Shown one piece after another: positions 43,471 through 50,978 of a stretch of DNA of 64,000 nt. The stretch covers positions 1-64,000 of the forward strand of contig NZ_JACADJ010000012.1 in NCBI RefSeq assembly GCF_013389365.1, read 5' to 3'. The notes beneath the pieces were generated by a model. It searched no databases. It worked only from the letters and a program-made list of their open reading frames with translations, and was not told the origin of the DNA. The number at the start of each line of letters is the position of its first letter. Within the stretch, counting starts at the first letter, position 1. The translations under genes were made by a program, and so were the position numbers. The DNA comes from Desulfobacter latus. GTDB lineage: Bacteria; Desulfobacterota; Desulfobacteria; Desulfobacterales; Desulfobacteraceae.

Positions 43471-44537
43471 CTGGGATCGCCTTTAATAATGAGGTAAATA
43501 AAAACCGGTGCCCCTAAAAATGCCGTAAAAATAGAGACCGGCAGCACATGGGGCAGCATGATCAGCCGGGCGACCATATCGGCTGCCAGAAGAATCAAGG
43601 CCCCGGCCAGAATGGATGCCGGCAAAAGGAAGCGGTGGTCGTCGCCAATAATACGCCGCACAATATGGGGCGCAGCCAGACCCACAAAACTGATAATACC
43701 CACAAAGCTGATGATCAAAGCCGTCATCAACGAAGCGGCCAACATGCCGGAAAGCCTGATCCATTCCACCTGTATGCCAATGCCCTTGGCGCTCTCATCC
43801 CCCATGGCCATGCCGTTGTAGTCCCGGGATTTTACCAGGAAAAAACCAAGCAGCATCAGCACGACCGGGGCGATCAGTGCAATGTCGTTCCAGTCTGCTC
43901 TGGCCAGGTCCCCAAAGGTCCAGAACACCATGGCAGCCAGCTGCACATCATCGGCAAAAAACTGCAACAGCATGGTCCCGGCAGTAAAAAGCGAGCCTAA
44001 TGCCACGCCGGTGAGCACCATAACCTGGGGGCTAGCCCCTTTTTTGCCGGAGATAAAAATAATGATTAACGCAGTGAAAATGGAAAATGAAAATGCCGTT
44101 GCCACGGTGATCAGCGGATTTGAAATGGCCACGGCATCACTGGAAGACGATGCCATCACCCCCGTCCCCATGAGGATCACGGACAGTGCCGCCCCAAATG
44201 CGGCCGCATGGGAAATACCCAGGGTAAAGGGTGAGGCCAAAGGGTTTTTCAATACCGATTGCATTACGGCACCGGAAGCGGCCAGGCCTGCCCCGCTTAA
44301 AATTGCGATGACGGTCTGGGGCAACCGGATATGCCATACGATAAGATCTGCCTTACGGGACGGTGCATCCAGCATTAATGTCTGCACCACATCCAACAAC
44401 GGAAGTTTTACGGCCCCGTTGCACAAAGAGATGAGAAACAGGATTGCCATCAGGCTGAACAGGACGAAAAGCAACCAGGATTTTTTGCGAATATATCCGA
44501 TATAGGCATCAGGTACCGCACCATGATCAAAATGCAT
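43467..44537 (-). CDS. FecCD-family ABC importer permease
   Basis: Permease of 356 aa with about nine to ten hydrophobic helices. FecCD motifs include RLPQTVIAILSGAGLAASGAVMQSVLKNPLASPFTLGISHAAAFGAA and GIISFVGLAAPHIVRRIIGDDHRFLLPAS. It forms a homodimeric channel for an iron complex, heme, cobalamin or similar chelate. It lies five bases after the substrate-binding gene. Confidence 0.92.
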   Translation of the reverse strand: MHFDHGAVPDAYIGYIRKKSWLLFVLFSLMAILFLISLCNGAVKLPLLDVVQTLMLDAPSRKADLIVWHIRLPQTVIAILSGAGLAASGAVMQSVLKNPLASPFTLGISHAAAFGAALSVILMGTGVMASSSSDAVAISNPLITVATAFSFSIFTALIIIFISGKKGASPQVMVLTGVALGSLFTAGTMLLQFFADDVQLAAMVFWTFGDLARADWNDIALIAPVVLMLLGFFLVKSRDYNGMAMGDESAKGIGIQVEWIRLSGMLAASLMTALIISFVGIISFVGLAAPHIVRRIIGDDHRFLLPASILAGALILLAADMVARLIMLPHVLPVSIFTAFLGAPVFIYLIIKGDPR

Positions 44538-44542
44538 GGCCT

Positions 44543-45646
44543 TTATTGCGCTCCTAAATCAACCGGTTTGAATGCCTTGTTCTGGAACAGGGCATCCATG
44601 GCGGCATATACTTTGGCCGATAGCAGAAATTCATAAATTTCATCTGCTTTTTTGAGCGGATCAACATCCTCAAACTGGTCCGGATAAAGCACTGTTCCCA
44701 CATACCAGGCATCGGCCAAAATAGAGCCGAAATTCTGAGTGTACCAGTTATAGGGCAGTACCCCGTAGACCCGGCCATCTGCCACGGCATCCAGGGCCTG
44801 GTATACGGGATCTGTTTTCAGTTCATCAAGCCCGCTATGACCGTCCCCCATCTGCAGGGTGGAAAGATCCAGAAACAAAACTTCAGGATTTGCTTCCAGC
44901 AGTTTCTCTTTGGAAAAGCTTGAGTGAGACAAATTTTTCACCTTGATGTCAGACGTATTTGCGATATTGGCGGCATTCACAAACTCAAAAGGGGGATAAT
45001 TGGGCTCTGTGGACTGGAATCCATGAGGGCCTTTATGGGCTATACCGCCAATAAAACACGTTTTTTTGTTTTTAACGGATGCGGTACGCTGGTTGAGTTC
45101 CGCAATCTGTTTATCAAAAAAGCCGATCAACGCCTCGGCCCGGTCTTCCCGGTTCAGCACCCGGCCGATGATGCGCAGACTGTTATAAATAATGTCCCGT
45201 TGAACGGCAAGGTTGCCATATCCCAGCACGACCACCGGGATACCTGTTTTCTGTGATAATTCAACCGGGTCATAGCCCATGCCGGCATATGTCTTAAAAA
45301 TGACCTGGGGTTGTGCGGCAAGGCCCAAAATTTTTTCAGGATCATCGTTGCCCCGGAACTCCCCGAACACCGGCAATTTTTTGTACTGGGGATTGGCAAT
45401 GGCATAGGGTCTTGCATCAAATCTTTTTCTGGCCGTTTCCATATCATCCACAGCCACCACCAGATCCTGGGCATTGAAATAGGTGATCAGGCGCAAAGCC
45501 CCTGGACCCGAACAGATAATGCGGCTGATTTGATCAGGTACAACCACTGTTTTACCTGTGCTGTCCAAAATGGTTTTTGCATGTGCCGGAAAAACAGCCG
45601 GGATCAGAAATAAACTGACACACAATAATACAAGTTTTGTCTTCAT
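44543..45646 (-). CDS. Periplasmic substrate-binding protein of a FecBCD-type importer
   Basis: Protein of 367 aa from MKTKLVLL (AAGGAC upstream). Signal peptide with AHA-K cleavage near residue 24 and no lipobox Cys. Class III SBP fold with two lobes; sequence KTVVVPDQISRIICSGPGALRLITYFNAQDLVVAVDDMET resembles archaeal and deltaproteobacterial 'iron ABC transporter' binders. It is first of the three-gene operon. Substrate (iron chelate, cobalamin, or oxyanion) cannot be told from sequence. A terminator-like hairpin sits in its leader. Confidence 0.85.
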   Translation of the reverse strand: MKTKLVLLCVSLFLIPAVFPAHAKTILDSTGKTVVVPDQISRIICSGPGALRLITYFNAQDLVVAVDDMETARKRFDARPYAIANPQYKKLPVFGEFRGNDDPEKILGLAAQPQVIFKTYAGMGYDPVELSQKTGIPVVVLGYGNLAVQRDIIYNSLRIIGRVLNREDRAEALIGFFDKQIAELNQRTASVKNKKTCFIGGIAHKGPHGFQSTEPNYPPFEFVNAANIANTSDIKVKNLSHSSFSKEKLLEANPEVLFLDLSTLQMGDGHSGLDELKTDPVYQALDAVADGRVYGVLPYNWYTQNFGSILADAWYVGTVLYPDQFEDVDPLKKADEIYEFLLSAKVYAAMDALFQNKAFKPVDLGAQ

Positions 45647-45659
45647 TTTAAGTCCTTTA

Positions 45660-45723
45660 AACAAAAAAAGCCGCAAAGGTCCGACGCCCTTTAAAAAAGG
45701 ATATCTGTATGCCTTCGTGGCTT
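45660..45723 (-). promoter_or_regulatory. Leader hairpin with T-run before the ABC operon
   Basis: Minus strand: arms at 45712-45723 and 45668-45679 (AAGCCACGAAGG/CCTTTGCGGCTT, ten of twelve pairing) enclose a smaller stem, and the far arm runs straight into seven T. It ends about 15 bases before the SBP start, overlapping no known riboswitch core I could recognise. It could be a transcription attenuator or an old REP sequence. Confidence 0.4.
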
Positions 45724-45830
45724 AAGGTTTATATGTTTAACAAAGCTTACTTGCCGGCTGCCTTCAAACAGCGTTTGACGTATCCTATTGAACAGGCAAT
45801 ATCGTGTCAAGACATTCAAAAAATTCACAG

Positions 45831-45954
45831 CAATTCTAATTTATTGTCGCACAAAGCCTCAAAGGCACAAAGGGTCACAACGTCGAATAAAAATCTTTGT
45901 GTCTTAGTGTCTTTGTGAGCGTCTTTCAACTAAAAAGTTTCATATTTAGAATTG
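45831..45954. repeat. Dispersed palindromic repeat, copy 2
   Basis: Second copy of the 18976-19098 repeat. This copy shows clean terminal inverted ends CAATTCTA (45831-45838) and TAGAATTG (45947-45954) around the CGCACAAAG…CTTTGTG core. The remaining bases of the 394-base gap hold no credible gene. Confidence 0.8.
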
Positions 45955-46040
45955 TTGTTTTCATATGATATCTTGTTATGGTTGCATCAAAGCCTGTTAA
46001 ACTCGATCATATAGTTAAGAATATCTTAGGAGGCCATATA

Positions 46041-47321
46041 ATGGAAAACGAAATTGTCATACACAACGGTACGCTTTTGACCATGGAACAAGGGTTGCCT
46101 GTCATTGAAAACGCGTTTGTCCGTATCAAAGGGGATAAAATTGCTGAATGCGGACCTGCGGTTCCCGGCCGGCGCTGGGAGGGGGCGACCCTGATGGATG
46201 CCTGCGGCGGAATTATTATGCCCGGACTTGTGAACGGGCATACCCATACCCCCATGTCCATGTTTCGGGGGCTGGCCGATGACCTGCCCCTGGATGTCTG
46301 GCTCAATGAGCATATTTTCCCTGCCGAGGCACGGGACATAAACCCGGAATCCGTGGCGCAATGGACGGCCCACTCCTGCCGGGAGATGCTGGCCGGCGGC
46401 ATCACCACATGCTGCGACGGCTATTTCCTGGAAAGCCATGCGGCAAAGGCCATGGCAGACAGCGGTATCCGGGCCGTGGCCGGCCAGGGCGTGATTGACT
46501 ACCCTGCCCCGGGTGTCCCGGATCCGTCCAATAATATTGCTCATGCCAAAGACTTTATTGAAAAAAACGGCACCCTGTCCCCGAGAGTGACCCCGTCGAT
46601 TTTCTGTCACTCACCCTACACGTGTTCAAAACAGACCCTTGTGGCCGGAAAAAACCTTGCCCGGGACAAGGGGGTCCTGTTCCAGATCCATACGGCAGAA
46701 ACCCGGGCCGAGCCGGGCATGATCAAAGAGAATACAGGTCTGTCCGTGATCGCCTATCTGGACAGCCTGGGTATCCTTGATCCGGATACCCTTTTAATCC
46801 ACTGTGTGTGGCTGAATGAAAACGACATTGGAATTATTGACAAGCGCGGGTGCGGGGTCATCCACTGCCCGGAATCCAATATGAAACTGGCCTCCGGGGT
46901 GGCACCGGTGCCGGACATGGTGGCAGCCGATCTGACCGTGGGCCTTGGCACGGACGGGTGCGCCTCCAATAACGACCAGGATATGTTTTCTGAAATGGAT
47001 ACGGCGGCCAAACTGCATAAGGCTGTGCGTCTGGATTCCTGTGTTATGGATGCCCGTACCTGTCTGAAAATGGCCACCATTGACGGGGCAAAGGCCCTGG
47101 GACTGGGTGATGTCACGGGCTCCATACACCCGGGAAAGGCTGCGGACATCATTGTGGTGGACACAACCGGTCTTCACATGACCCCCATGCATGACCCCTA
47201 CTCAGGTCTGGTATATGCGGCAAGGGCTTCGGATGTCTTCTGGGTGATGGTAGATGGGAAAGTGTGCTTTAAAAAAAGTCCGCCTGTCAATCCCTTGGGG
47301 ACAGACAGGCGGGCCGGATAA
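46041..47321 (+). CDS. mtaD: S-adenosylhomocysteine / methylthioadenosine deaminase (amidohydrolase)
   Basis: Metal-dependent hydrolase of 426 aa from the ATG behind AGGAGG (frame open from 45978). Metal ligands: GHTHTPMS (HxH), FQIHTAET (His), LIHCVW (His) and LGTDGCASNND (Asp), with MFRGLADDLPLDVWLNEHIFP typical of the SAH/MTA deaminase group. It converts SAH and MTA to inosyl forms in methyl-cycle salvage. It is probably single-gene. The last codons overlap a GC-rich hairpin (CGCCTGTC/GACAGGCG at 47280-47313). Confidence 0.88.
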   Translation: MENEIVIHNGTLLTMEQGLPVIENAFVRIKGDKIAECGPAVPGRRWEGATLMDACGGIIMPGLVNGHTHTPMSMFRGLADDLPLDVWLNEHIFPAEARDINPESVAQWTAHSCREMLAGGITTCCDGYFLESHAAKAMADSGIRAVAGQGVIDYPAPGVPDPSNNIAHAKDFIEKNGTLSPRVTPSIFCHSPYTCSKQTLVAGKNLARDKGVLFQIHTAETRAEPGMIKENTGLSVIAYLDSLGILDPDTLLIHCVWLNENDIGIIDKRGCGVIHCPESNMKLASGVAPVPDMVAADLTVGLGTDGCASNNDQDMFSEMDTAAKLHKAVRLDSCVMDARTCLKMATIDGAKALGLGDVTGSIHPGKAADIIVVDTTGLHMTPMHDPYSGLVYAARASDVFWVMVDGKVCFKKSPPVNPLGTDRRAG

Positions 47322-47640
47322 TATAGAGAAGCAGAATCAGCTTCAGTATAAGTGCATCAGCATCAGTATCAACTATTATCCCAAAATTCACCGCTTCTAT
47401 ATTATCGGAAGATGTTCAAGTCAATGAAAAAATTATAAATGAGTTAAAAAAAATTAACTTCTCAGTCTTAATATTCGAGTGATAAGATTTCAGAGTACTT
47501 GACCAGGCCTATTTTGACCATGTGGTTAACCCAATTGGTCACCCACCGGGTGACCAATTCAAATATAAATTGACCTTTCAGAAATTTGTATTAGTATTAA
47601 GCTATTATTCAAGCATTTCACTTATAAAGAAGGATGCGGT
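47322..47640. other. Intergenic region with a perfect 27-bp palindrome
   Basis: AATTGGTCACCC-ACC-GGGTGACCAATT (47533-47559) has 12-bp perfect arms, about 80 bases before the zinc-ribbon gene. It has no T-run, so it reads more like an operator or structured leader than a terminator. The rest holds short CATCAG repeats and no gene. Confidence 0.6.
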
Positions 47641-47868
47641 ATGGGAAAAAAACTCAAGGCGTGTAAGGCATGCAAAAATAAAAAACTGCATTTGCGCAAA
47701 TCATCTAATGTATCGGAAGCGTTTGTGTGTAAAAATTGTGGGGCATCATCAACTGAAGCCAAGTTGCTTTGCAAACCGGTAATGAAAGAATTGATGTATT
47801 CATGCCAAAAATGCAAACGATTATCAAATAAACCCAAACGGTTGTGCAAGCCTGATAAAATCGATTAA
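47641..47868 (+). CDS. Small zinc-ribbon protein
   Basis: Protein of 75 aa, basic, with CxxC pairs CKACKNKK, CKNCGASS and CQKCKRLS plus single Cys residues in LLCKP and RLCKP. AAGGATGCGG lies just before the ATG. The first part mirrors the second (LLCKPVM / RLCKPDK), suggesting an internal duplication. It probably binds one or two zinc ions; function unknown. The next gene, glgA, begins 22 bases downstream on the same strand. Confidence 0.7.
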   Translation: MGKKLKACKACKNKKLHLRKSSNVSEAFVCKNCGASSTEAKLLCKPVMKELMYSCQKCKRLSNKPKRLCKPDKID

Positions 47869-47890
47869 TTCTATTTTTATAAGTTTTTAA

Positions 47891-49456
47891 ATGAATATAT
47901 TGATCGTAGCTTCTGAAAACGGTGGGCTCAGTGGCGGTAAAGTCGGCGGAATCGGCGATGTCGTTCGAGATATTTCCCCTGAAATTGCAAAGCAGGGCGC
48001 AAACGTTACGGTTGTCACCCCTTCCTATGGTTTTTTCCATCAGCAGGCAGGCGCCCACTGGATAGATTCCGTGACGGTTTCGTTTTCCGGATTCAGCCAT
48101 ACGGCTGAAATCTATCAAGTCCCGGGCAACACGCCCCACCCCGATGTTAAACACGTTGTCGTAGATCACCCCATTTTCACTTCTTACGATCCTGCCCGCG
48201 GGTATCATCAAATCTATGTCGATGATCCACCGGACAGGCCCTTTGCAACAGATGCCACAAAATTCGCCCTTTTCGGCCTGACCGTTGCCGAAGGCTTGAA
48301 AAAAAAGATCTTCGGGGATCTTGACTGTATCCATCTTCATGACTGGCATGCCGCTTTTGTCTTGATTTTGCGCCGATTTCATCCGGATTACCCGGTGCTT
48401 CGAGACATTAGAACCGTTTACACCATCCATAACCTTGCACTTCAAGGGGTACGGCCGTTTCGATGGGATGCGTCCTCTTTGGAAGCCTGGTACCATCATC
48501 TTCCCTATCAATGGGCTGATATTGCCGATCCCCGATGGCCGGAGTGTATCAATCTGATGGCTGCCGGCATCCGGTTATCCGATGCCGTTCATACGGTTTC
48601 CCCTTCTTATGCCGAAGAAATCCGCTACCCCACTGACAGACCCCGCTACTATGGCGGTGAGGGGCTTGAGGCCGACATTCAGTCTGCCCGCAAAGCGGGG
48701 CGACTCTTTGGTATTTTGAATGGGTGTACGTATTCGCAAAACCGGGGGGTCGCCAAACGCCATTTTCCTGAGTTGGTGACACTTTTTAAAGAAAAGATTC
48801 TGAATTGGGCGGGAAAACGGGATACGGTCTCAACCGATCTTTTTGTGGCGCATGCGCGTTTGACGGATCTTGGGTCTAACGCCGGCAGACCAAAAACAAT
48901 CATCACGAGCGTTTCCAGGGTTGTGGAACAAAAATTGTTGCTGATGCGGGCTTCCGGTTCGCGCGGCGTTTCCGGTCTTGAAGGCATCCTGACGGAACTC
49001 GGCGAAGAAGGGATTTACATCCTGCTGGGAACAGGAGACCGGCAATACGAAGCGTTTCTGACCGAAATGAGTTCCCGGTTTGGCAACTTTATCTTTTTGA
49101 ATGGATATGCAGAGGATTGTGCTGATGCGTTGTATGCAAACGGCGATCTTTTCCTCATGCCAAGCTCGTTTGAACCATGCGGGATCAGTCAGATGCTGGC
49201 CATGCGGGATGGGCAGCCCTGTCTGGTACATGACGTGGGCGGATTGAAAGATACCGTCAAAAACGAACATAATGGCTTTACGTTCAAAGGTGATACGGTT
49301 GAAGAACAGGTTGATAATTTTGTGAGCGTTTTTAAAAAAGCGATCAACCTCAAAAAGAACGCGCCGGGTCAGTGGCAACAGATTTGTGAAAATGCCGCCG
49401 CTTGCCGCTTTTCCTGGGCGGATACGATTAACCGCTACTTCAGGGAACTTTATTGA
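47891..49456 (+). CDS. glgA: Glycogen/starch synthase
   Basis: GT5 enzyme of 521 aa extending alpha-1,4-glucan from ADP-glucose. The N-terminal loop reads KVGGIGDVVRD in place of the usual K-x-G-G-L-x-D-V. Other marks: HLHDWHAAFV, RTVYTIHNLALQG, SARKAGRLFGILNGC and the C-terminal LFLMPSSFEPCGISQMLAMRDGQPCLVHDVGGLKDTV. It is slightly longer than E. coli GlgA. It converges with malQ 25 bases downstream and supplies glucan for the trehalose operon. Confidence 0.88.
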   Translation: MNILIVASENGGLSGGKVGGIGDVVRDISPEIAKQGANVTVVTPSYGFFHQQAGAHWIDSVTVSFSGFSHTAEIYQVPGNTPHPDVKHVVVDHPIFTSYDPARGYHQIYVDDPPDRPFATDATKFALFGLTVAEGLKKKIFGDLDCIHLHDWHAAFVLILRRFHPDYPVLRDIRTVYTIHNLALQGVRPFRWDASSLEAWYHHLPYQWADIADPRWPECINLMAAGIRLSDAVHTVSPSYAEEIRYPTDRPRYYGGEGLEADIQSARKAGRLFGILNGCTYSQNRGVAKRHFPELVTLFKEKILNWAGKRDTVSTDLFVAHARLTDLGSNAGRPKTIITSVSRVVEQKLLLMRASGSRGVSGLEGILTELGEEGIYILLGTGDRQYEAFLTEMSSRFGNFIFLNGYAEDCADALYANGDLFLMPSSFEPCGISQMLAMRDGQPCLVHDVGGLKDTVKNEHNGFTFKGDTVEEQVDNFVSVFKKAINLKKNAPGQWQQICENAAACRFSWADTINRYFRELY

Positions 49457-49481
49457 ATTGATAGTACTTTGGGAGAAGTTC

Positions 49482-50978
49482 CTATGCTCTCTGATAAATC
49501 TCCGTCATTTCAAGCAATTTTATAAATGAAGCCGTAGTTAGCAGCTCAGGCGTAAGTCGCCATTGCCAATTGCCCGTATTCGAGGCCGGCCGGTTCATCC
49601 GGGCGTCTTCGCCAAGGCCGAGGATGTCCTGAATCGGAATAATGACCTTGTCGGCCACAGACATCATCAGCAGCCGGATCATTTCCCAGGCAAGCTCGTC
49701 CACCGCAACCCGGCGTCCAAGATACGTGAACAGCCTTTGTTTAACCTGCGGAGTCACTTCGTTTTCAAACCATCCCCTGATCGTATTGTTGTCATGGGTG
49801 CCGGTATAGACCACACAGTTTTTCACAAAGTTGTGCGGCAGAAACGCGCCTGTTGGAAAATCATCACCAAAACCAAACACCAGCAATTTCATGCCGGGAA
49901 GGTCAAATTGGCGCATCACCTCCCGGACGTCGGCCGTAATGGTGCCAAGATCCTCGGCAATGATGGACAGACAGGGGAATCTTCTGCTGAGCGCATTAAA
50001 AAAGTCAACCGCCGGCGCCTGAACCCACGTTCCGTTGACCGCCGTTTTTTCACCCGCCGGCACCTCCCAATAGGCGACAAGCCCTCGAAAATGGTCAATT
50101 CTTACAACATCAAACAATGCCAGATTGTGTTCAATCCGCTTAACCCACCACGCATATCCGGTTTTTTTCAGCATATTCCACCGGTACACCGGATGCCCCC
50201 AGAGTTGACCGGTCGCACTGAAATAATCGGGGGGGACGCCGGCCACGGCAACAGGTCTCTTTTCAGTATCCAGTTTGAACAATTCAGGATGGACCCATAG
50301 ATCGGCACTTTCATACGGCATGTAAATTGGAATATCCCCAATGATATGAATCCCCTTCCGGTTACAATATGCTTTGAGCATACGCCACTGTTCGGCAAAA
50401 ACATACTGAAGGAATTTCTCCTTTTCAATCCTGTCATGCAGTTTTTCTGCCGCCCATGTTAACGCCTTCGGCTCCCTGTCGCGTATTTTAGCTGTCCATG
50501 TGCGCCACGACCCGCCCTTGAAATAAAATCTCAGGGCCTTAAAAAGAACAAAATCATTGAGCCAGTCCGCATTTTGTCGGCAAAATCGTTCATAGCCGTC
50601 TTGATTTGTTCTTGTTTTAAAGCGTTTATAGGCGTGGTTAAAAAGTTTCTCCTTGTGGGCAATCACGGCTCGAAAAAGTACATGCTTTTTGGGAAAATCG
50701 GGCAAAGATTTTAAAACCGCTGTGGGGAGCAGGCCCTCTTTGACCAAAAGTTCGGGACTGATGAGTAAGGGATTACCGGCAAAGGCGGATATACTGTAAT
50801 AGGGTGAATTATCATGGGCCGGTTCCGTCGGATTCAAGGGAAGGATTTGCCAGTAACGCTGCTTTGCTTTTGACAGAAAATCAACAAAACGGTAAGCATA
50901 GGGTCCCATATCGCCGATGCCGAACGCAGATGGAAGAGCGGTCAGATGCATCAGGATGCCGCTTGCTCTTTGTTTCAT
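49482..50978 (-). CDS. malQ: 4-alpha-glucanotransferase (amylomaltase, GH77)
   Basis: Protein of 498 aa. GH77 marks: RASGILMHLTALPSAFGIGDMG, YWQILPLNPT, FDVVRIDHFRGL (nucleophile Asp), SIIAEDLGTI (acid/base Glu) and YTGTHDNNTIRGW. It disproportionates maltodextrins and is the last gene of the trehalose operon, overlapping treY by four bases. It recycles the short dextrins left by TreY/TreZ. Confidence 0.93.
   Translation of the reverse strand: MKQRASGILMHLTALPSAFGIGDMGPYAYRFVDFLSKAKQRYWQILPLNPTEPAHDNSPYYSISAFAGNPLLISPELLVKEGLLPTAVLKSLPDFPKKHVLFRAVIAHKEKLFNHAYKRFKTRTNQDGYERFCRQNADWLNDFVLFKALRFYFKGGSWRTWTAKIRDREPKALTWAAEKLHDRIEKEKFLQYVFAEQWRMLKAYCNRKGIHIIGDIPIYMPYESADLWVHPELFKLDTEKRPVAVAGVPPDYFSATGQLWGHPVYRWNMLKKTGYAWWVKRIEHNLALFDVVRIDHFRGLVAYWEVPAGEKTAVNGTWVQAPAVDFFNALSRRFPCLSIIAEDLGTITADVREVMRQFDLPGMKLLVFGFGDDFPTGAFLPHNFVKNCVVYTGTHDNNTIRGWFENEVTPQVKQRLFTYLGRRVAVDELAWEMIRLLMMSVADKVIIPIQDILGLGEDARMNRPASNTGNWQWRLTPELLTTASFIKLLEMTEIYQRA

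Noticed and set aside
45709-45918. 69-codon plus-strand frame before the amidohydrolase
   Set aside because: It runs through the dispersed repeat copy 2 and the leader hairpin and has no ribosome site.
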